Part shown: positions 32,998 to 41,982 of the stretch, piece by piece
How positions within the stretch are numbered: position 1 is the first letter of the stretch
Layout of the letters: each line of letters begins with the position of its first letter
Source of the DNA: CAZDUS01 sp964609375
Lineage (GTDB): Bacteria; Verrucomicrobiota; Kiritimatiellia; CAIKKV01; CAITUY01
DNA: 53,886 nt
Assembly: GCA_964609375.1 (NCBI GenBank)
Contig: CAZSSA010000005.1
Span: 1-53,886 of the forward strand
Direction of reading: 5' to 3'
Made by a program: the position numbers and the translations under genes
Notes under the pieces: model-generated
What the model was told of the DNA's origin: nothing
Databases searched by the model: none
The model's input: the letters and a program-made list of their open reading frames with translations, nothing else

Positions 32998-33849
32998 TCA
33001 GTGGCCTGGTGATGGGGGGATTGGCGTGTTGAAGGGTTGGCGGGCACAGTAGCGGCGGAATTCCGTGTAACCGGCCTCACGGGCCAGAACCACGGCTTTA
33101 TCAAAGGCGTAGCCAACTTCCTCCGGTGTGTGGGCGTCGGAGCCGAAGGTTATCGGGATATTCCGTTCCTTCATCAGCCCCAGAATCAAGGGGGAGGGGT
33201 ATGCCTCGGCCACTTTGCGCCGCCAACCGGAGGTGTTGATTTCGATGGCCATGCCTGCCTTGGCAATGTTGTCGAGAAGCGGACACACAATTTCGCGCAA
33301 ATCACTGTCTGAAATGCGGTGGCCGAATTTCTTGGGTAAGTCGAAGTGACTTAGCACGTCAGAGACACCCAACTCCACGAGGGAACGCATCAATGAGAAG
33401 TATTGGGTCCATACGCCTTTGACGTCCACGGAATCCCAAACACAGAGGGTATCGGGATTGTCGAATGCCCAGTCGTTGATGTAGTGCACCGAGCCGAGAA
33501 TGAGGTCGAAGGGTTGGCGGGGAAGCCAGTTTTTCAAATACGGCTCGGCACCGGGATAGTAGTCGGCCTCGATGCCAAGCAGGGTTTTGGGCAGGGAGCC
33601 GTCCTGCAGGGAGCGGATCATGAGTAGATAGGAAGGGTATTGGGTGATGGACATGCGATGCCGGATGTCGTACCCGGACGGGTCGGGCGCATGGTCGGTG
33701 AAGCCAATCTCTTCAATTTTGCGGGTGGAGGCGGTGGAGCGGTAGGCGTCGGGGGCTCCGGTGGCATGTTTGCACAGGGGGGTGTGCATGTGGTAATCGG
33801 GAGGGAGGGTCAGCGTGTTCGTGCTGGATTTGGTGTTTGTGGTCGTCAT
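32998..33849 (-). CDS. HisJ-like PHP phosphoesterase
   Basis: 283 aa. The complete HisJ-type metal site is visible: DYHMHTPLCKHATG (~20), FTDHAPDPSG, GIEADYYPG, GSVHYIND, LSHFDLPKK and GSDAHTPEEVG. The family includes histidinol-phosphatase; no his genes are nearby, so the substrate may differ. The start at 33849 is chosen over 33873 on family length, but neither has a good Shine-Dalgarno. It converges on the other PHP gene with 2 nt between stops. Confidence 0.85.
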   Translation of the reverse strand: MTTTNTKSSTNTLTLPPDYHMHTPLCKHATGAPDAYRSTASTRKIEEIGFTDHAPDPSGYDIRHRMSITQYPSYLLMIRSLQDGSLPKTLLGIEADYYPGAEPYLKNWLPRQPFDLILGSVHYINDWAFDNPDTLCVWDSVDVKGVWTQYFSLMRSLVELGVSDVLSHFDLPKKFGHRISDSDLREIVCPLLDNIAKAGMAIEINTSGWRRKVAEAYPSPLILGLMKERNIPITFGSDAHTPEEVGYAFDKAVVLAREAGYTEFRRYCARQPFNTPIPPSPGH

Positions 33850-33882
33850 AGGTGGCAAGGATACAAGGATCATGGGGCTTGG

Positions 33883-34062
33883 TCAATTTTTGCATACGCT
33901 TGTATGGACGGGCGAGGAAGAGGAGAATGGCATCAGGAAATATTCCAGGAGTTTGAACAGGGCGCGAAGGGGGGGTGGGAGGGAGCGTGAGAGCTGGATT
34001 AAGATGACGATAAAGATTAGGATCAGGAGCAATTGAGGGAGAACGCTGGGTGGAACCACCAT
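33883..34062 (-). CDS. Possible small single-span membrane protein
   Basis: 59-aa frame with one strong hydrophobic segment (VLPQLLLILIFIVILIQLS) followed by RSLPPPLRALFKLLEYF and a Ser-rich tail. It overlaps only the first two bases of folC on the other strand and lies upstream of the HisJ-like gene on the same strand. There is no Shine-Dalgarno. It may be chance. Otherwise the 211-bp region 33850-34060 holds no recognisable element. Confidence 0.2.
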   Translation of the reverse strand: MVVPPSVLPQLLLILIFIVILIQLSRSLPPPLRALFKLLEYFLMPFSSSSPVHTSVCKN

Positions 34063-35413
34063 GAAAGATATTGCGGCATCGTTGACTCGGTTGTTTGCCA
34101 TGCGGACGCATGGGATCAAGCCAGGGTTGGAGATAGCGGAAGCGCTGGCAAAAAGCCTTGGGAATCCTGAGCGCTCGTTTGCGGCGATTCATGTGGCGGG
34201 AAGCAACGGGAAGGGGTCGGTCTGCGCCATGCTTGATTCCATTTTGCGCGCGGCCGGGCTAAAGGTCGGTCTTTACACCTCGCCGCATCTGGTGCGTTTT
34301 AATGAACGGATACGGGTGAACGGGGAGTTGATTACCGATGGGGAACTGGCGGAGTTGTTCGAGGGGATAGAACCGCAGGCGGAGCGGGTGACGCGGGAAC
34401 ATGGAGGGCGTGAGGTTACTTTTTTCGAATTTACGACGGCGCTTGCTTTTGAGTATTTCCGGCGGAAACGGGTGCAGGTCTCGGTGGTGGAGGTTGGCAT
34501 GGGCGGGCGGCTGGATGCCACGAATATTGTGCTGCCGGCGCTGTCGGTTGTTACACGGATCAGTTTGGACCACACGCAGTATCTTGGGACGACGGTGGCG
34601 GAGATTGCCGGTGAGAAGGCCGGGATTATTAAGGGGGGGCGACCGGTTGTCTGTGGAGCCATGTCGGAAGAGGCGGCGACGGTGATTCGGGAGACGGCGA
34701 TGCGACGGGGGGCACCGTTGGTGGAGGCGATGGAACGGGTATCCGTGCGACGGGTTTCTCAAGGATTTGACGGGCAAAAGCTGTCGATAACAGGGGGTGG
34801 GGCGGAGTATGGGACAGTGACGTTGGGATTATTGGGGCGGCATCAGATTGAGAACTGTGCGACGGTGGTGGCGACGGTGGAGGCGTTGGGGGAATATTCC
34901 CCGATTGTCATTCCGGCGGAGACGGTCCGGAAGGGGTTGGCGGCGGCGGTATGGCCTGGGCGGCTGCAGGTTTTGTCACAGGATCCGCCGATCTTGCTGG
35001 ATGGTGCGCATAATCCTGACGGGGCCAGGGTGCTGGGGGTGGCTTTGAAGGAGTTGTGCAAGAGGCGCAAGGTGGGGCTCATCTGGGGTATGTGCGAGGA
35101 TAAGGATGCGCTTGGGTTTGCGAAGGCTCTTGGGGGGCAGATTCACCGGTGCTGGACGGTGCCGATTGCCACGGAGCGGAGCCTGTCCCCTGAGCGGCTT
35201 GCCCGCATTGCGCAGACCGAGGGGTGGGAGACGCAGGCCTCGTTGCTGGATATGGCGATGGTGGAGGCGAGGGATTGGGCGATACGGGAGGGGGGCATGG
35301 TGTGCATTGCCGGATCCCTGTTTCTTGCCGGGGAGGTGCTGGGAGTGGCGGGCAAAGGCAGGGGGGAGAGAGACGTCATGGCAATGCTTCCGGAAAAGGT
35401 AATAAATGGTTGA
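34061..35413 (+). CDS. folC: Bifunctional folylpolyglutamate/dihydrofolate synthase
   Basis: 450 aa Mur-ligase-type enzyme that adds glutamate to dihydropteroate or folates. The folate-family N-terminus is followed by the P-loop IHVAGSNGKGSVCAMLDS (~45), TSPHLVRFNERI (~71), the second ATP/metal region SLDHTQYLGTTVAEIAGEKAGI and LLDGAHNPDGARVL (~310) in the C-terminal domain. Length is normal. It is followed by the aldolase gene on the same strand after 75 bp. Confidence 0.95.
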   Translation: MKDIAASLTRLFAMRTHGIKPGLEIAEALAKSLGNPERSFAAIHVAGSNGKGSVCAMLDSILRAAGLKVGLYTSPHLVRFNERIRVNGELITDGELAELFEGIEPQAERVTREHGGREVTFFEFTTALAFEYFRRKRVQVSVVEVGMGGRLDATNIVLPALSVVTRISLDHTQYLGTTVAEIAGEKAGIIKGGRPVVCGAMSEEAATVIRETAMRRGAPLVEAMERVSVRRVSQGFDGQKLSITGGGAEYGTVTLGLLGRHQIENCATVVATVEALGEYSPIVIPAETVRKGLAAAVWPGRLQVLSQDPPILLDGAHNPDGARVLGVALKELCKRRKVGLIWGMCEDKDALGFAKALGGQIHRCWTVPIATERSLSPERLARIAQTEGWETQASLLDMAMVEARDWAIREGGMVCIAGSLFLAGEVLGVAGKGRGERDVMAMLPEKVING

Positions 35414-35488
35414 CGGATTGGCTGCAACCCATAGAGTATGCGGCTTTTCAGAAGGAATAACGAACAGGAACAGGGAAGGCAGGATATC

Positions 35489-36445
35489 ATGATTGTTGCG
35501 ACGAAACAGTTGTTCAAGCACGCCTATGGAAAATATGCCATCGGGGCCTATAATATCAACAACCTTGAGCAGACGATGGGTCTCTTCCAGGGGAACATTG
35601 ACAGCAAGGCGCCGTTTATCATCCAATTGTCCAAGGGGGCACGGTCGTATACAAACAAGAAGATGCTGGAGGTCATGATTCGAGCGGCTGACGAGATTTT
35701 CCCGACCGCGATCTTTGCCGTGCATCTGGATCATGGTGATGAAGCGACCTGCATGGATTGCATTGAGAGCGGGTTCTATAGCTCGGTCATGATTGATGCG
35801 AGCGCAGAGCCGTTTGAGAAGAACATCGAGATCACCAAGCGCGTGGTGGATGCGGCGCATGCCCGCGGCATCAGCGTTGAGGCCGAACTGGGCAAGCTGG
35901 GCGGTGTGGAAGAGCATGTTTCCGTGGCGGAAGCGGATGCGAAGCTGACCGACCCCGGCCAAGCCGAGGAGTTTGTCAGGAAAAGCGGATGCGACAGTCT
36001 GGCTTGCGCGATTGGCACCAGTCATGGCGCCTTCAAGTTCACGGGCTCGCAGGGGTTGCACTTTGACGTCTTGGCCGCCATCCAGAAGCGGTTGCCGGGT
36101 TTCCCGCTGGTCATGCACGGGTCCAGCAGTGTGCCGCAGGATGAAGTGGCACGCATTAACGCCGCCGGTGGGCAGATGGGTGGAGCCAAGGGTGTCAATG
36201 CCGACGAATTCAAGCGTGCGGCGACGCTGGGCGTGACCAAGATCAACATTGATACCGATGGTCGTCTGGTATGGTGCCGTGTGCATCGCGAGGCGTTCCG
36301 TGACGATCCGAAGAACTTCGATCTGCGGCCGCCGGGCAAGGTGTTCATGAAAGAGTATGCCAAGTTCATCGCCGAGAAGAACGTCAAGCTTGGCAGCGCC
36401 GGCAAGCTGGATGACTTCAGGGCCGTGCTTCAATCGACGAAGTGA
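35489..36445 (+). CDS. fba: Class II fructose-bisphosphate aldolase
   Basis: 318 aa zinc aldolase that cleaves fructose-1,6-bisphosphate to DHAP and glyceraldehyde-3-phosphate. Zinc ligands and substrate loops: AVHLDHGDEATCMDCI (~73), EAELGKLGGVEE, CAIGTSHGAFKF, VMHGSSSVP and KINIDTDGRLVW. It could also recycle the DHAP made by the rhamnose locus towards hexose phosphate. The start at 35489 has AAGGCAGGA upstream. The stop overlaps a possible GTG of the ABC gene, but the better start of that gene is 83 nt downstream. Confidence 0.94.
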   Translation: MIVATKQLFKHAYGKYAIGAYNINNLEQTMGLFQGNIDSKAPFIIQLSKGARSYTNKKMLEVMIRAADEIFPTAIFAVHLDHGDEATCMDCIESGFYSSVMIDASAEPFEKNIEITKRVVDAAHARGISVEAELGKLGGVEEHVSVAEADAKLTDPGQAEEFVRKSGCDSLACAIGTSHGAFKFTGSQGLHFDVLAAIQKRLPGFPLVMHGSSSVPQDEVARINAAGGQMGGAKGVNADEFKRAATLGVTKINIDTDGRLVWCRVHREAFRDDPKNFDLRPPGKVFMKEYAKFIAEKNVKLGSAGKLDDFRAVLQSTK

Positions 36446-36528
36446 CGCGACTTTCGCCGTTCCATAGGTTGCTCCGGCTCGTGGTGATGGCTTCTGGTCG
36501 TCAGCGGGTTGGCAAGGGGATGACATCA

Positions 36529-38799
36529 ATGACGGATAAGAGCGGCGAGGTACCCGCGGGAATTTGTTTCCGCAGGATTCCTGATGCGGTTCGTGAACAG
36601 GCATCGGCGCTAGGATTCAGCGATACGGAGGTGCTGTTCGCCGCGCGAAGCGACCTGGACATCGGTGGGTATCCCGCCGAAGTCTGGACGTTGGTGACGG
36701 CTGAACGCCTTGTGGCGATAAAGGCGGATGATCCGAAGGAATCCCCGGTTGGTCCCTTTGCGCTGAAGGATATCCAGAAGGTCCGTTCCCACCAGAAGGT
36801 AGGGAGCGCGTTCCTCCAGGTGAGGATGGATGGCCTTTACGTGGATGTGACCCGCTACAGCAATGCCGAGCGCGAGTTGTTCGGGCGGGTGGCCCGTCAG
36901 ATCCAGCGGCGGATCGAGGGCCAACCCCTTCCTGAGTCGGCGTTGTCGGCTCCGAGTGACATGCGCTGTGAAACGTGCGGTCTGCCGTTGCCCGGCCGGC
37001 GGGCGCAATGCCCCCGGTGTCAGGGTGGGCGTGGAATTTTTGCCCGCACCCTGGGGCTGATGAAGCCTTATTGGCCGAGCATCCTTCTGTTGTTTCTCGT
37101 GATGATCATGGGGGTATGCCTCGACCTGTTGCCGCCCTTTCTGCAGAAGACGATGGTGGACAAGGTGTTGAAACCGGTTCCGGGTGCGGAAACGCTGACG
37201 GGAAGCGAAAGCCTCCGGGTTTTGTTGATGATTTTGCTCGGTCTGGTGGCGGCCTCGGGCGGGCGTTGCCTGCTCAACATCTTTATCGGGCGGACCACCA
37301 GTATCATCGGGACCCGGATTACGAAGGAACTGCGGGAGAAACTCCAGACGAAGCTCATGAGCCTGGCCGTGGAGTATTACAACCGGCATTCCGTGGGCAG
37401 CCTGATGAGCCGTGTGTTGTGGGATGTGGACTATTTCCAGGGGTTTGTCACGCAGGTGGCTCAGGGGTTCATGCTGAATATGATGCTGGTGCTGGGTATT
37501 GGCGGCATGTTGTTCTACATGAACTGGAAACTGGCGTTGCTGGTCCTGCTGCCGATCCCCTTTGTGGTGGTGGGCACCACGTTTTTCTGGCGGCATATCT
37601 ATCCCCGCTACTACAAGGTCTGGGACAGCCAGTCCAAGACCGCCCAGTTGCTCTCGGGATTATTATCCGGAATTCGTCTGGTCAAGGCTTTCAGTCAGGA
37701 GGACCGCGAACGAAAGCGTTTCAGCGAGACGGCGGGGTATCTGCAGGAAAGCCGCCGCTCGATGGAAACCAGTCTGGCGACCTTCAACCCGATCATGGGG
37801 TTCGTCTTCGGGTTGGGCGGGCTGATCATCTGGTATGCCGGGGGTCGGGAGGTTCTGCAGGACAGGATCAGCCTGGGGACCCTGATGGCCTTTTTCGGGT
37901 ACATGGGGATGTTCTACGGGCCGATTTCGGCCTTAAGCATGTTTTCGAACTGGGTGACGGGATTCCTGTCGGCCGGCCAGCGCGTGTTCGAGGTTTTGGA
38001 TGCCCCGGTGGTGGTGGACGAGACGCCGGGTGCCAGACCTGTGAAGCGCATGGAAGGGCGGATTGAGTTTTGCAATGTGACCTTCGGATACGATCCCTAC
38101 GCGCCGGTGCTCAAGAACGTATCGCTGACGATCGAGCCCGGGCAATTCATCGGTATCGTGGGCAAGAGCGGATCGGGCAAGACGACGCTGGTCAACCTGT
38201 TGTGCCGGTTTTATGATCCTCTGGAGGGGAAGATCCTGGTGGACGGCGTGGAGGTTCGGGAAATGAAGCAGCAGGATTTACGGCGCCAGATGGCGCTGGT
38301 GTTACAGGAGCCGTTCCTGTTCCGTGCCAGCATCGCCGAGAACATCGCCTACGGGCGTCCCGATGCTTCTCCGCAGGCGATCATGAATGCGGCCCGAGCG
38401 GCCAATGCCCATGATTTTATCGCGCGACGCCCGCTGGCCTACGACACGAAACTCGGCGAACAGGGAGCGGGGCTTTCCGGAGGGGAGCGGCAGCGGATCA
38501 GCATCGCGCGGGCCCTCCTGTGCGATCCCAAGATTTTGATTTTGGACGAGGCGACCTCCTCGGTGGATACCGAGTCGGAACAGGAAATCCAGAAGGCCCT
38601 GGCGACGTTGTGCAAAGGCAGGACCACCATTGCCATCGCGCACCGGCTATCGACCCTTAAGAACGCGGATCACATCCATGTGATTGACGACGGGCGTGTG
38701 ATCGAGTCCGGCACCCACGAGGAACTCCTGGCGCAGCAGGGGGTGTACTACAAGCTGGTCAAGATTCAGACGGAACTGACGCGGTTGGAGGTGCATTGA
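36529..38799 (+). CDS. ABC exporter with N-terminal PH-like and zinc-ribbon domains (DUF1854-associated)
   Basis: 756 aa. An N-terminal soluble domain (~1-125, PH-like: TLVTAERLVAIKAD ... ALKDIQKVRSHQKVG) leads into a four-cysteine zinc ribbon (CETCGLPLP ... CPRC, ~147-165). Six-helix type IV exporter TMs start near 182, and an NBD has GKSGSGKTT (~544), LSGGERQRISIARALL and LILDEATSSVDTE. The PH/ribbon front end plus a DUF1854 gene 1 nt downstream match the pair NCBI names cyanophycin-metabolism-associated; no cyanophycin synthetase is in this window. The start at 36529 has AAGGGG upstream; a GTG at 36442 would add 29 unconvincing residues. Confidence 0.85.
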   Translation: MTDKSGEVPAGICFRRIPDAVREQASALGFSDTEVLFAARSDLDIGGYPAEVWTLVTAERLVAIKADDPKESPVGPFALKDIQKVRSHQKVGSAFLQVRMDGLYVDVTRYSNAERELFGRVARQIQRRIEGQPLPESALSAPSDMRCETCGLPLPGRRAQCPRCQGGRGIFARTLGLMKPYWPSILLLFLVMIMGVCLDLLPPFLQKTMVDKVLKPVPGAETLTGSESLRVLLMILLGLVAASGGRCLLNIFIGRTTSIIGTRITKELREKLQTKLMSLAVEYYNRHSVGSLMSRVLWDVDYFQGFVTQVAQGFMLNMMLVLGIGGMLFYMNWKLALLVLLPIPFVVVGTTFFWRHIYPRYYKVWDSQSKTAQLLSGLLSGIRLVKAFSQEDRERKRFSETAGYLQESRRSMETSLATFNPIMGFVFGLGGLIIWYAGGREVLQDRISLGTLMAFFGYMGMFYGPISALSMFSNWVTGFLSAGQRVFEVLDAPVVVDETPGARPVKRMEGRIEFCNVTFGYDPYAPVLKNVSLTIEPGQFIGIVGKSGSGKTTLVNLLCRFYDPLEGKILVDGVEVREMKQQDLRRQMALVLQEPFLFRASIAENIAYGRPDASPQAIMNAARAANAHDFIARRPLAYDTKLGEQGAGLSGGERQRISIARALLCDPKILILDEATSSVDTESEQEIQKALATLCKGRTTIAIAHRLSTLKNADHIHVIDDGRVIESGTHEELLAQQGVYYKLVKIQTELTRLEVH

Positions 38800-38800
38800 G

Positions 38801-39355
38801 ATGCAGGCTTCCGAGATCCAAGTGTATGATGACAACCGCCTGGAAAGTGTGGGCGTAAGGTTGCTCACGCCGGAGAACACGACCCTTTTCGAGGGGTCGT
38901 TCTCTCTGATGCACTGTGCGGTCAAGGGTGATACGATGTATCGCGGGGTGTATGCCATGGTGCTTTTCCCGGTCAGCCATCCCGACCGGTTTATCTCGCT
39001 ACGCTATACCGATGGCGACGACAAGGAGCGGGAGATCGGGATCATTGACGACTTGAAGGGGTTTCCGGACGCGGTGCAGGCGATGGTGCAGGAAAGCATG
39101 GCCAAGCATTATTTTGAGTGCCGGATCAGCCGTATCCATAGTGTCGAGAACCGGTTTGGATTGTTGTTCTTTGACGTCGAAACGGCTCGCGGCCGGCTGG
39201 AATTTGTCATGCCGTGGCGGGGTGATCGTGCGGAAGATTATGGACCCTCGGGCAAGGTCCTGCTGGATTCCTTTGACAACCGCTACGTTATCCCGGATCT
39301 TTCCGAGTTGCCGCCCGCCGATCGCGATTTGCTGGCCAGTTATATTTACTGGTAG
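38801..39355 (+). CDS. DUF1854 protein, partner of the ABC exporter
   Basis: 184 aa soluble protein. Recognisable DUF1854 segments: EREIGIIDDLKGFP (~67), CRISRIHSVENRFGLLFFDVET and the closing NRYVIPDLSELPPADRDLL. It starts 1 nt after the ABC gene's stop, which implies coupled expression. In other bacteria this family is encoded directly with the same unusual exporter, so it is probably an accessory or regulatory subunit. No enzymatic motif is seen. Confidence 0.85.
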   Translation: MQASEIQVYDDNRLESVGVRLLTPENTTLFEGSFSLMHCAVKGDTMYRGVYAMVLFPVSHPDRFISLRYTDGDDKEREIGIIDDLKGFPDAVQAMVQESMAKHYFECRISRIHSVENRFGLLFFDVETARGRLEFVMPWRGDRAEDYGPSGKVLLDSFDNRYVIPDLSELPPADRDLLASYIYW

Positions 39356-39401
39356 CGGTTTGGGCTTGAGGAGGCGGGGGAGTGAAGGTACCTTGCCTCG
39401 C

Positions 39402-40547
39402 ATGACGTCGCGGGTTCTTCTTGCACATTGTGCCGGCTATGATGAGGTGGCAGGGGCCATCACTGGCCTCCTGGATGGCCTGGGGGGCATGGCGGCCTTT
39501 GTGAAGCCAGGACAGTCTGTCCTTATCAAGCCGAACCTCCTGACCGATGCCAGGCCTGAAGAGGCCGTGACCACGCATCCGGAGGTTGTCCGTGCCGTGA
39601 TCAGGGCGGTTAAGGCAGTTGGAGCTTCGCCGTGGGTTGCTGATAGTCCGGCCAATGTTGCGGATCTGGCGAAGGTTTGGGCAAAGACGGGTATGGAGGC
39701 GTTGTGCAGGGAGGAGTCCGTTCCCCTGATTAATCTTGAACAGGCGGGATCGGAAACCGTTGAGGAAGGCGGCGTGAGGTTCACGATTGCGCGGCCAGTA
39801 CTGGAGGCCGATGCCATCATCACAGTGCCCAAGGTGAAGACCCATGTTCTAACCGGGCTTACCGCTGCCGTGAAGAATATGTACGGGGTGGTCCCGGGCT
39901 TTCAGAAGACGGCACTGCATAAGCGTTATCCGCGGGCGGGGGAGTTTGGCGAGATGCTGGCCACCGTGTTTGGCCACGTTAAGCCGGTGCTGGCGGTGGC
40001 CGATGGTGTGGTGGCGATGGACGGGGATGGGCCATCGGCAGGGGCCCCCTTTCCGCTGGGGGTTGTGGCGGCTTCGGCGGATGCCGTGGCGCTGGATACG
40101 GTGCTATGCGGGATGATGGGGATGGATCCGGCACACCTTGCCTATTTGGGGGCGGCGGCACGACGGGGCTTTGGGGTCTGTGATCTCAGGCGGATCGTGG
40201 TGGAAGGCGATGGAGCGAAAGGGATGCCAGAGCGGGCCTGCCGGCTACCGAAAACGGTGCCGACGGCCTTGATTCCCCAATGGATGGTCAAGGTGATTGA
40301 GCCGTTGATCTGGCACCGTCCTGCATTTCATGAGCGTTGCATTTCCTGCGGGCAATGCGTGAAAGCTTGTCCCGTCAGTGCCCTGCAATTGAAGCCAGGG
40401 GGACGACCCATGCTCAATGCGAAAGCGTGCATTGCCTGTTGTTGCTGCCATGAGATTTGTCCGGTTCATGCGATAGAAATGGTGCCGAGTCCGTTGTTCA
40501 GGATGGTGCAGGCGATTCGTTCAAAACGGGATCGGGGGGTGGCATGA
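39402..40547 (+). CDS. DUF362 protein with two 4Fe-4S clusters
   Basis: 381 aa. The N-terminal ~290 residues are a DUF362 domain (VLIKPNLLTDARPEEAVTTH near 43, ITVPKVKTHVLTGLTAAVKN near 138). The C-terminus is a ferredoxin module with CISCGQCVKACP and CIACCCCHEICP, the latter having four consecutive cysteines. It is probably a cytoplasmic redox protein; the partner is unknown. Start ATG at 39402. The stop overlaps the acyltransferase ATG (ATGA at 40544-40547). Confidence 0.87.
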   Translation: MTSRVLLAHCAGYDEVAGAITGLLDGLGGMAAFVKPGQSVLIKPNLLTDARPEEAVTTHPEVVRAVIRAVKAVGASPWVADSPANVADLAKVWAKTGMEALCREESVPLINLEQAGSETVEEGGVRFTIARPVLEADAIITVPKVKTHVLTGLTAAVKNMYGVVPGFQKTALHKRYPRAGEFGEMLATVFGHVKPVLAVADGVVAMDGDGPSAGAPFPLGVVAASADAVALDTVLCGMMGMDPAHLAYLGAAARRGFGVCDLRRIVVEGDGAKGMPERACRLPKTVPTALIPQWMVKVIEPLIWHRPAFHERCISCGQCVKACPVSALQLKPGGRPMLNAKACIACCCCHEICPVHAIEMVPSPLFRMVQAIRSKRDRGVA

Positions 40548-41440
40548 AGTATCGGGTCAAGCATCTATGTGAATATGCGGTGCTTCGCAGTGTGGCCGCC
40601 GTGATGGGTGTGTTGCCGTATCGGATGGCGCTAACGCTTGGGTGGGGACTGTCAGTCATCGGGTTTTATGTTTTGCGGTTTCGTCGTGCAGAAGCCGAAC
40701 GGAGAATCCGACTGGTGTTTGGGGAGCGGCATGATGCGGCTGCCGTAAAAAGAATGGCGAGGGACTCATTCCGGAATCTGATGTTTACAGCGGTGGACAT
40801 TATCCGGTCACCGTCGTTGACCCTTGATGCATTTGAGGGGATGGCAGAATGCGACTTTTTTGAGACGTTGAGGCAACAGAGGGAGAGCGGGAGGGGTGCG
40901 GTGATTGCGGTGCCGCATATGGGGTCGTGGGAATTGGCGGGCCGGGCGATGCAATTGCTTGGGATGCCGGTGTTCTCCGTTGCCGGTAAACAGCGGAACC
41001 CGCTGTTTGACCGGTACTTGAATGAAACACGGGAGCGTGCTGGAATTCCAATTACGATGCGAGGGGCGGCGACCTTGCGGACGATTATTGACCGGCTTGG
41101 AAATGGAGGATTTCTGGCGGTGTTGCCTGATGTGCGGATGCCGACAGAGGGTGTCCGTGCCCGGTTTCTGGGAGGGGAGGTCAATGTTGGTCCTGGGATG
41201 GCGATGTTTGCGCGGCATACGGGAGTTCCGATTTATCCAATCATCATGCGCCGTGTTGGATGGGCGAGGCATGTGGGGCATATTTATCCGGCCATTGAGC
41301 CTGACTCCACGCTCAGCAAGCAAGAGGATATTCAGCGGATGACGCAACAGGTCCTCGACATTGTGGAAGGGGCCATACGCGAGGATCCCGGTCAGTGGTT
41401 CTGGTATAACAAGCGATGGGTGCTTGATCCGGTGGGATGA
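40544..41440 (+). CDS. LpxL/HtrB-like lysophospholipid (lipid A) acyltransferase
   Basis: 298 aa inner-membrane-associated acyltransferase. An N-terminal hydrophobic anchor (about 13-45) is followed by the HX4E catalytic motif in VPHMGSWELAG (~123-133), then VLPDVRMP and FLGGEVNVGPGMAMFAR, and the C-terminal EDPGQWFWYNKRW, the family's characteristic end. It should transfer a secondary acyl chain to lipid A or a related lipid. It is coupled to the DUF362 gene by ATGA. It converges on rpsI, with a terminator hairpin at 41504-41540 between them. Confidence 0.88.
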   Translation: MKYRVKHLCEYAVLRSVAAVMGVLPYRMALTLGWGLSVIGFYVLRFRRAEAERRIRLVFGERHDAAAVKRMARDSFRNLMFTAVDIIRSPSLTLDAFEGMAECDFFETLRQQRESGRGAVIAVPHMGSWELAGRAMQLLGMPVFSVAGKQRNPLFDRYLNETRERAGIPITMRGAATLRTIIDRLGNGGFLAVLPDVRMPTEGVRARFLGGEVNVGPGMAMFARHTGVPIYPIIMRRVGWARHVGHIYPAIEPDSTLSKQEDIQRMTQQVLDIVEGAIREDPGQWFWYNKRWVLDPVG

Positions 41441-41503
41441 TGCAGGCAATGAGCGGACGGCTTGGATATTCATTCCTGCCCGGCACATGTCGATCCGTGA
41501 AAC

Positions 41504-41540
41504 AAAAAACCCGCCAGGGGATGCTGCCATCCATGGCGGG
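41504..41540 (-). terminator. Rho-independent terminator downstream of rpsI
   Basis: On the minus strand: CCCGCCA ... TGGCGGG (41510-41516 and 41534-41540) with inner GGATG/CATCC pairing, followed by TTTTTTG (41504-41509). It lies 28 nt after the rpsI stop. The plus-strand copy has only a weak T tract (TTGTT), so it acts mainly for the ribosomal operon. Confidence 0.85.
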
Positions 41541-41567
41541 TTGTTCGGCGAGAGCCTTTGGAAGTGC

Positions 41568-41966
41568 TCAGCGCTTCGAGAACTGGAAGCGTTTGCGAGC
41601 TCCGGGCTGACCGTATTTCTTGCGTTCCTTCATACGGGAATCACGGGTCAGGCATCCGCTGGCCTTGAGGACTTCGCGGAGTGATCCCTCCGTGAGAAGC
41701 AGGGCGCGGGCGATGGCGTGACGCAGAGCGCCTGCCTGTCCGACAATCCCGCCGCCTGTGAGGTTGGCGCTCAGGTCGTACTTCTCGCGCGTCTTGGTAA
41801 GTTCCATCGGCTGTTCGATGTACTTGACCACGGCTTCGGTTCCGAAATAGATCATCGGTTCCTTGCTGTTGACGATCCATTTTCCCGTACCCGGCGAGAG
41901 CTTCACGCGGGCGACTGCCGTCTTGCGACGACCTGTTGCACTGAATTCGGCGACTTTTTCAACCAC
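41568..41966 (-). CDS. rpsI: 30S ribosomal protein S9
   Basis: 132 aa. The N-terminal FSATGRRKTAVARVKLSPGTG, TGGGIVGQAGALRHAIARALL and the C-terminal KKYGQPGARKRFQFSKR with its terminal Ser-Lys-Arg are diagnostic of S9, whose tail contacts P-site tRNA. The start is GTG at 41966, with TAAGGA upstream; the longer frame to 42038 would overlap rplM. It is second in the conserved rplM-rpsI pair. Confidence 0.97.
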   Translation of the reverse strand: MVEKVAEFSATGRRKTAVARVKLSPGTGKWIVNSKEPMIYFGTEAVVKYIEQPMELTKTREKYDLSANLTGGGIVGQAGALRHAIARALLLTEGSLREVLKASGCLTRDSRMKERKKYGQPGARKRFQFSKR

Positions 41967-41982
41967 GTTAGTATTCCTTATC

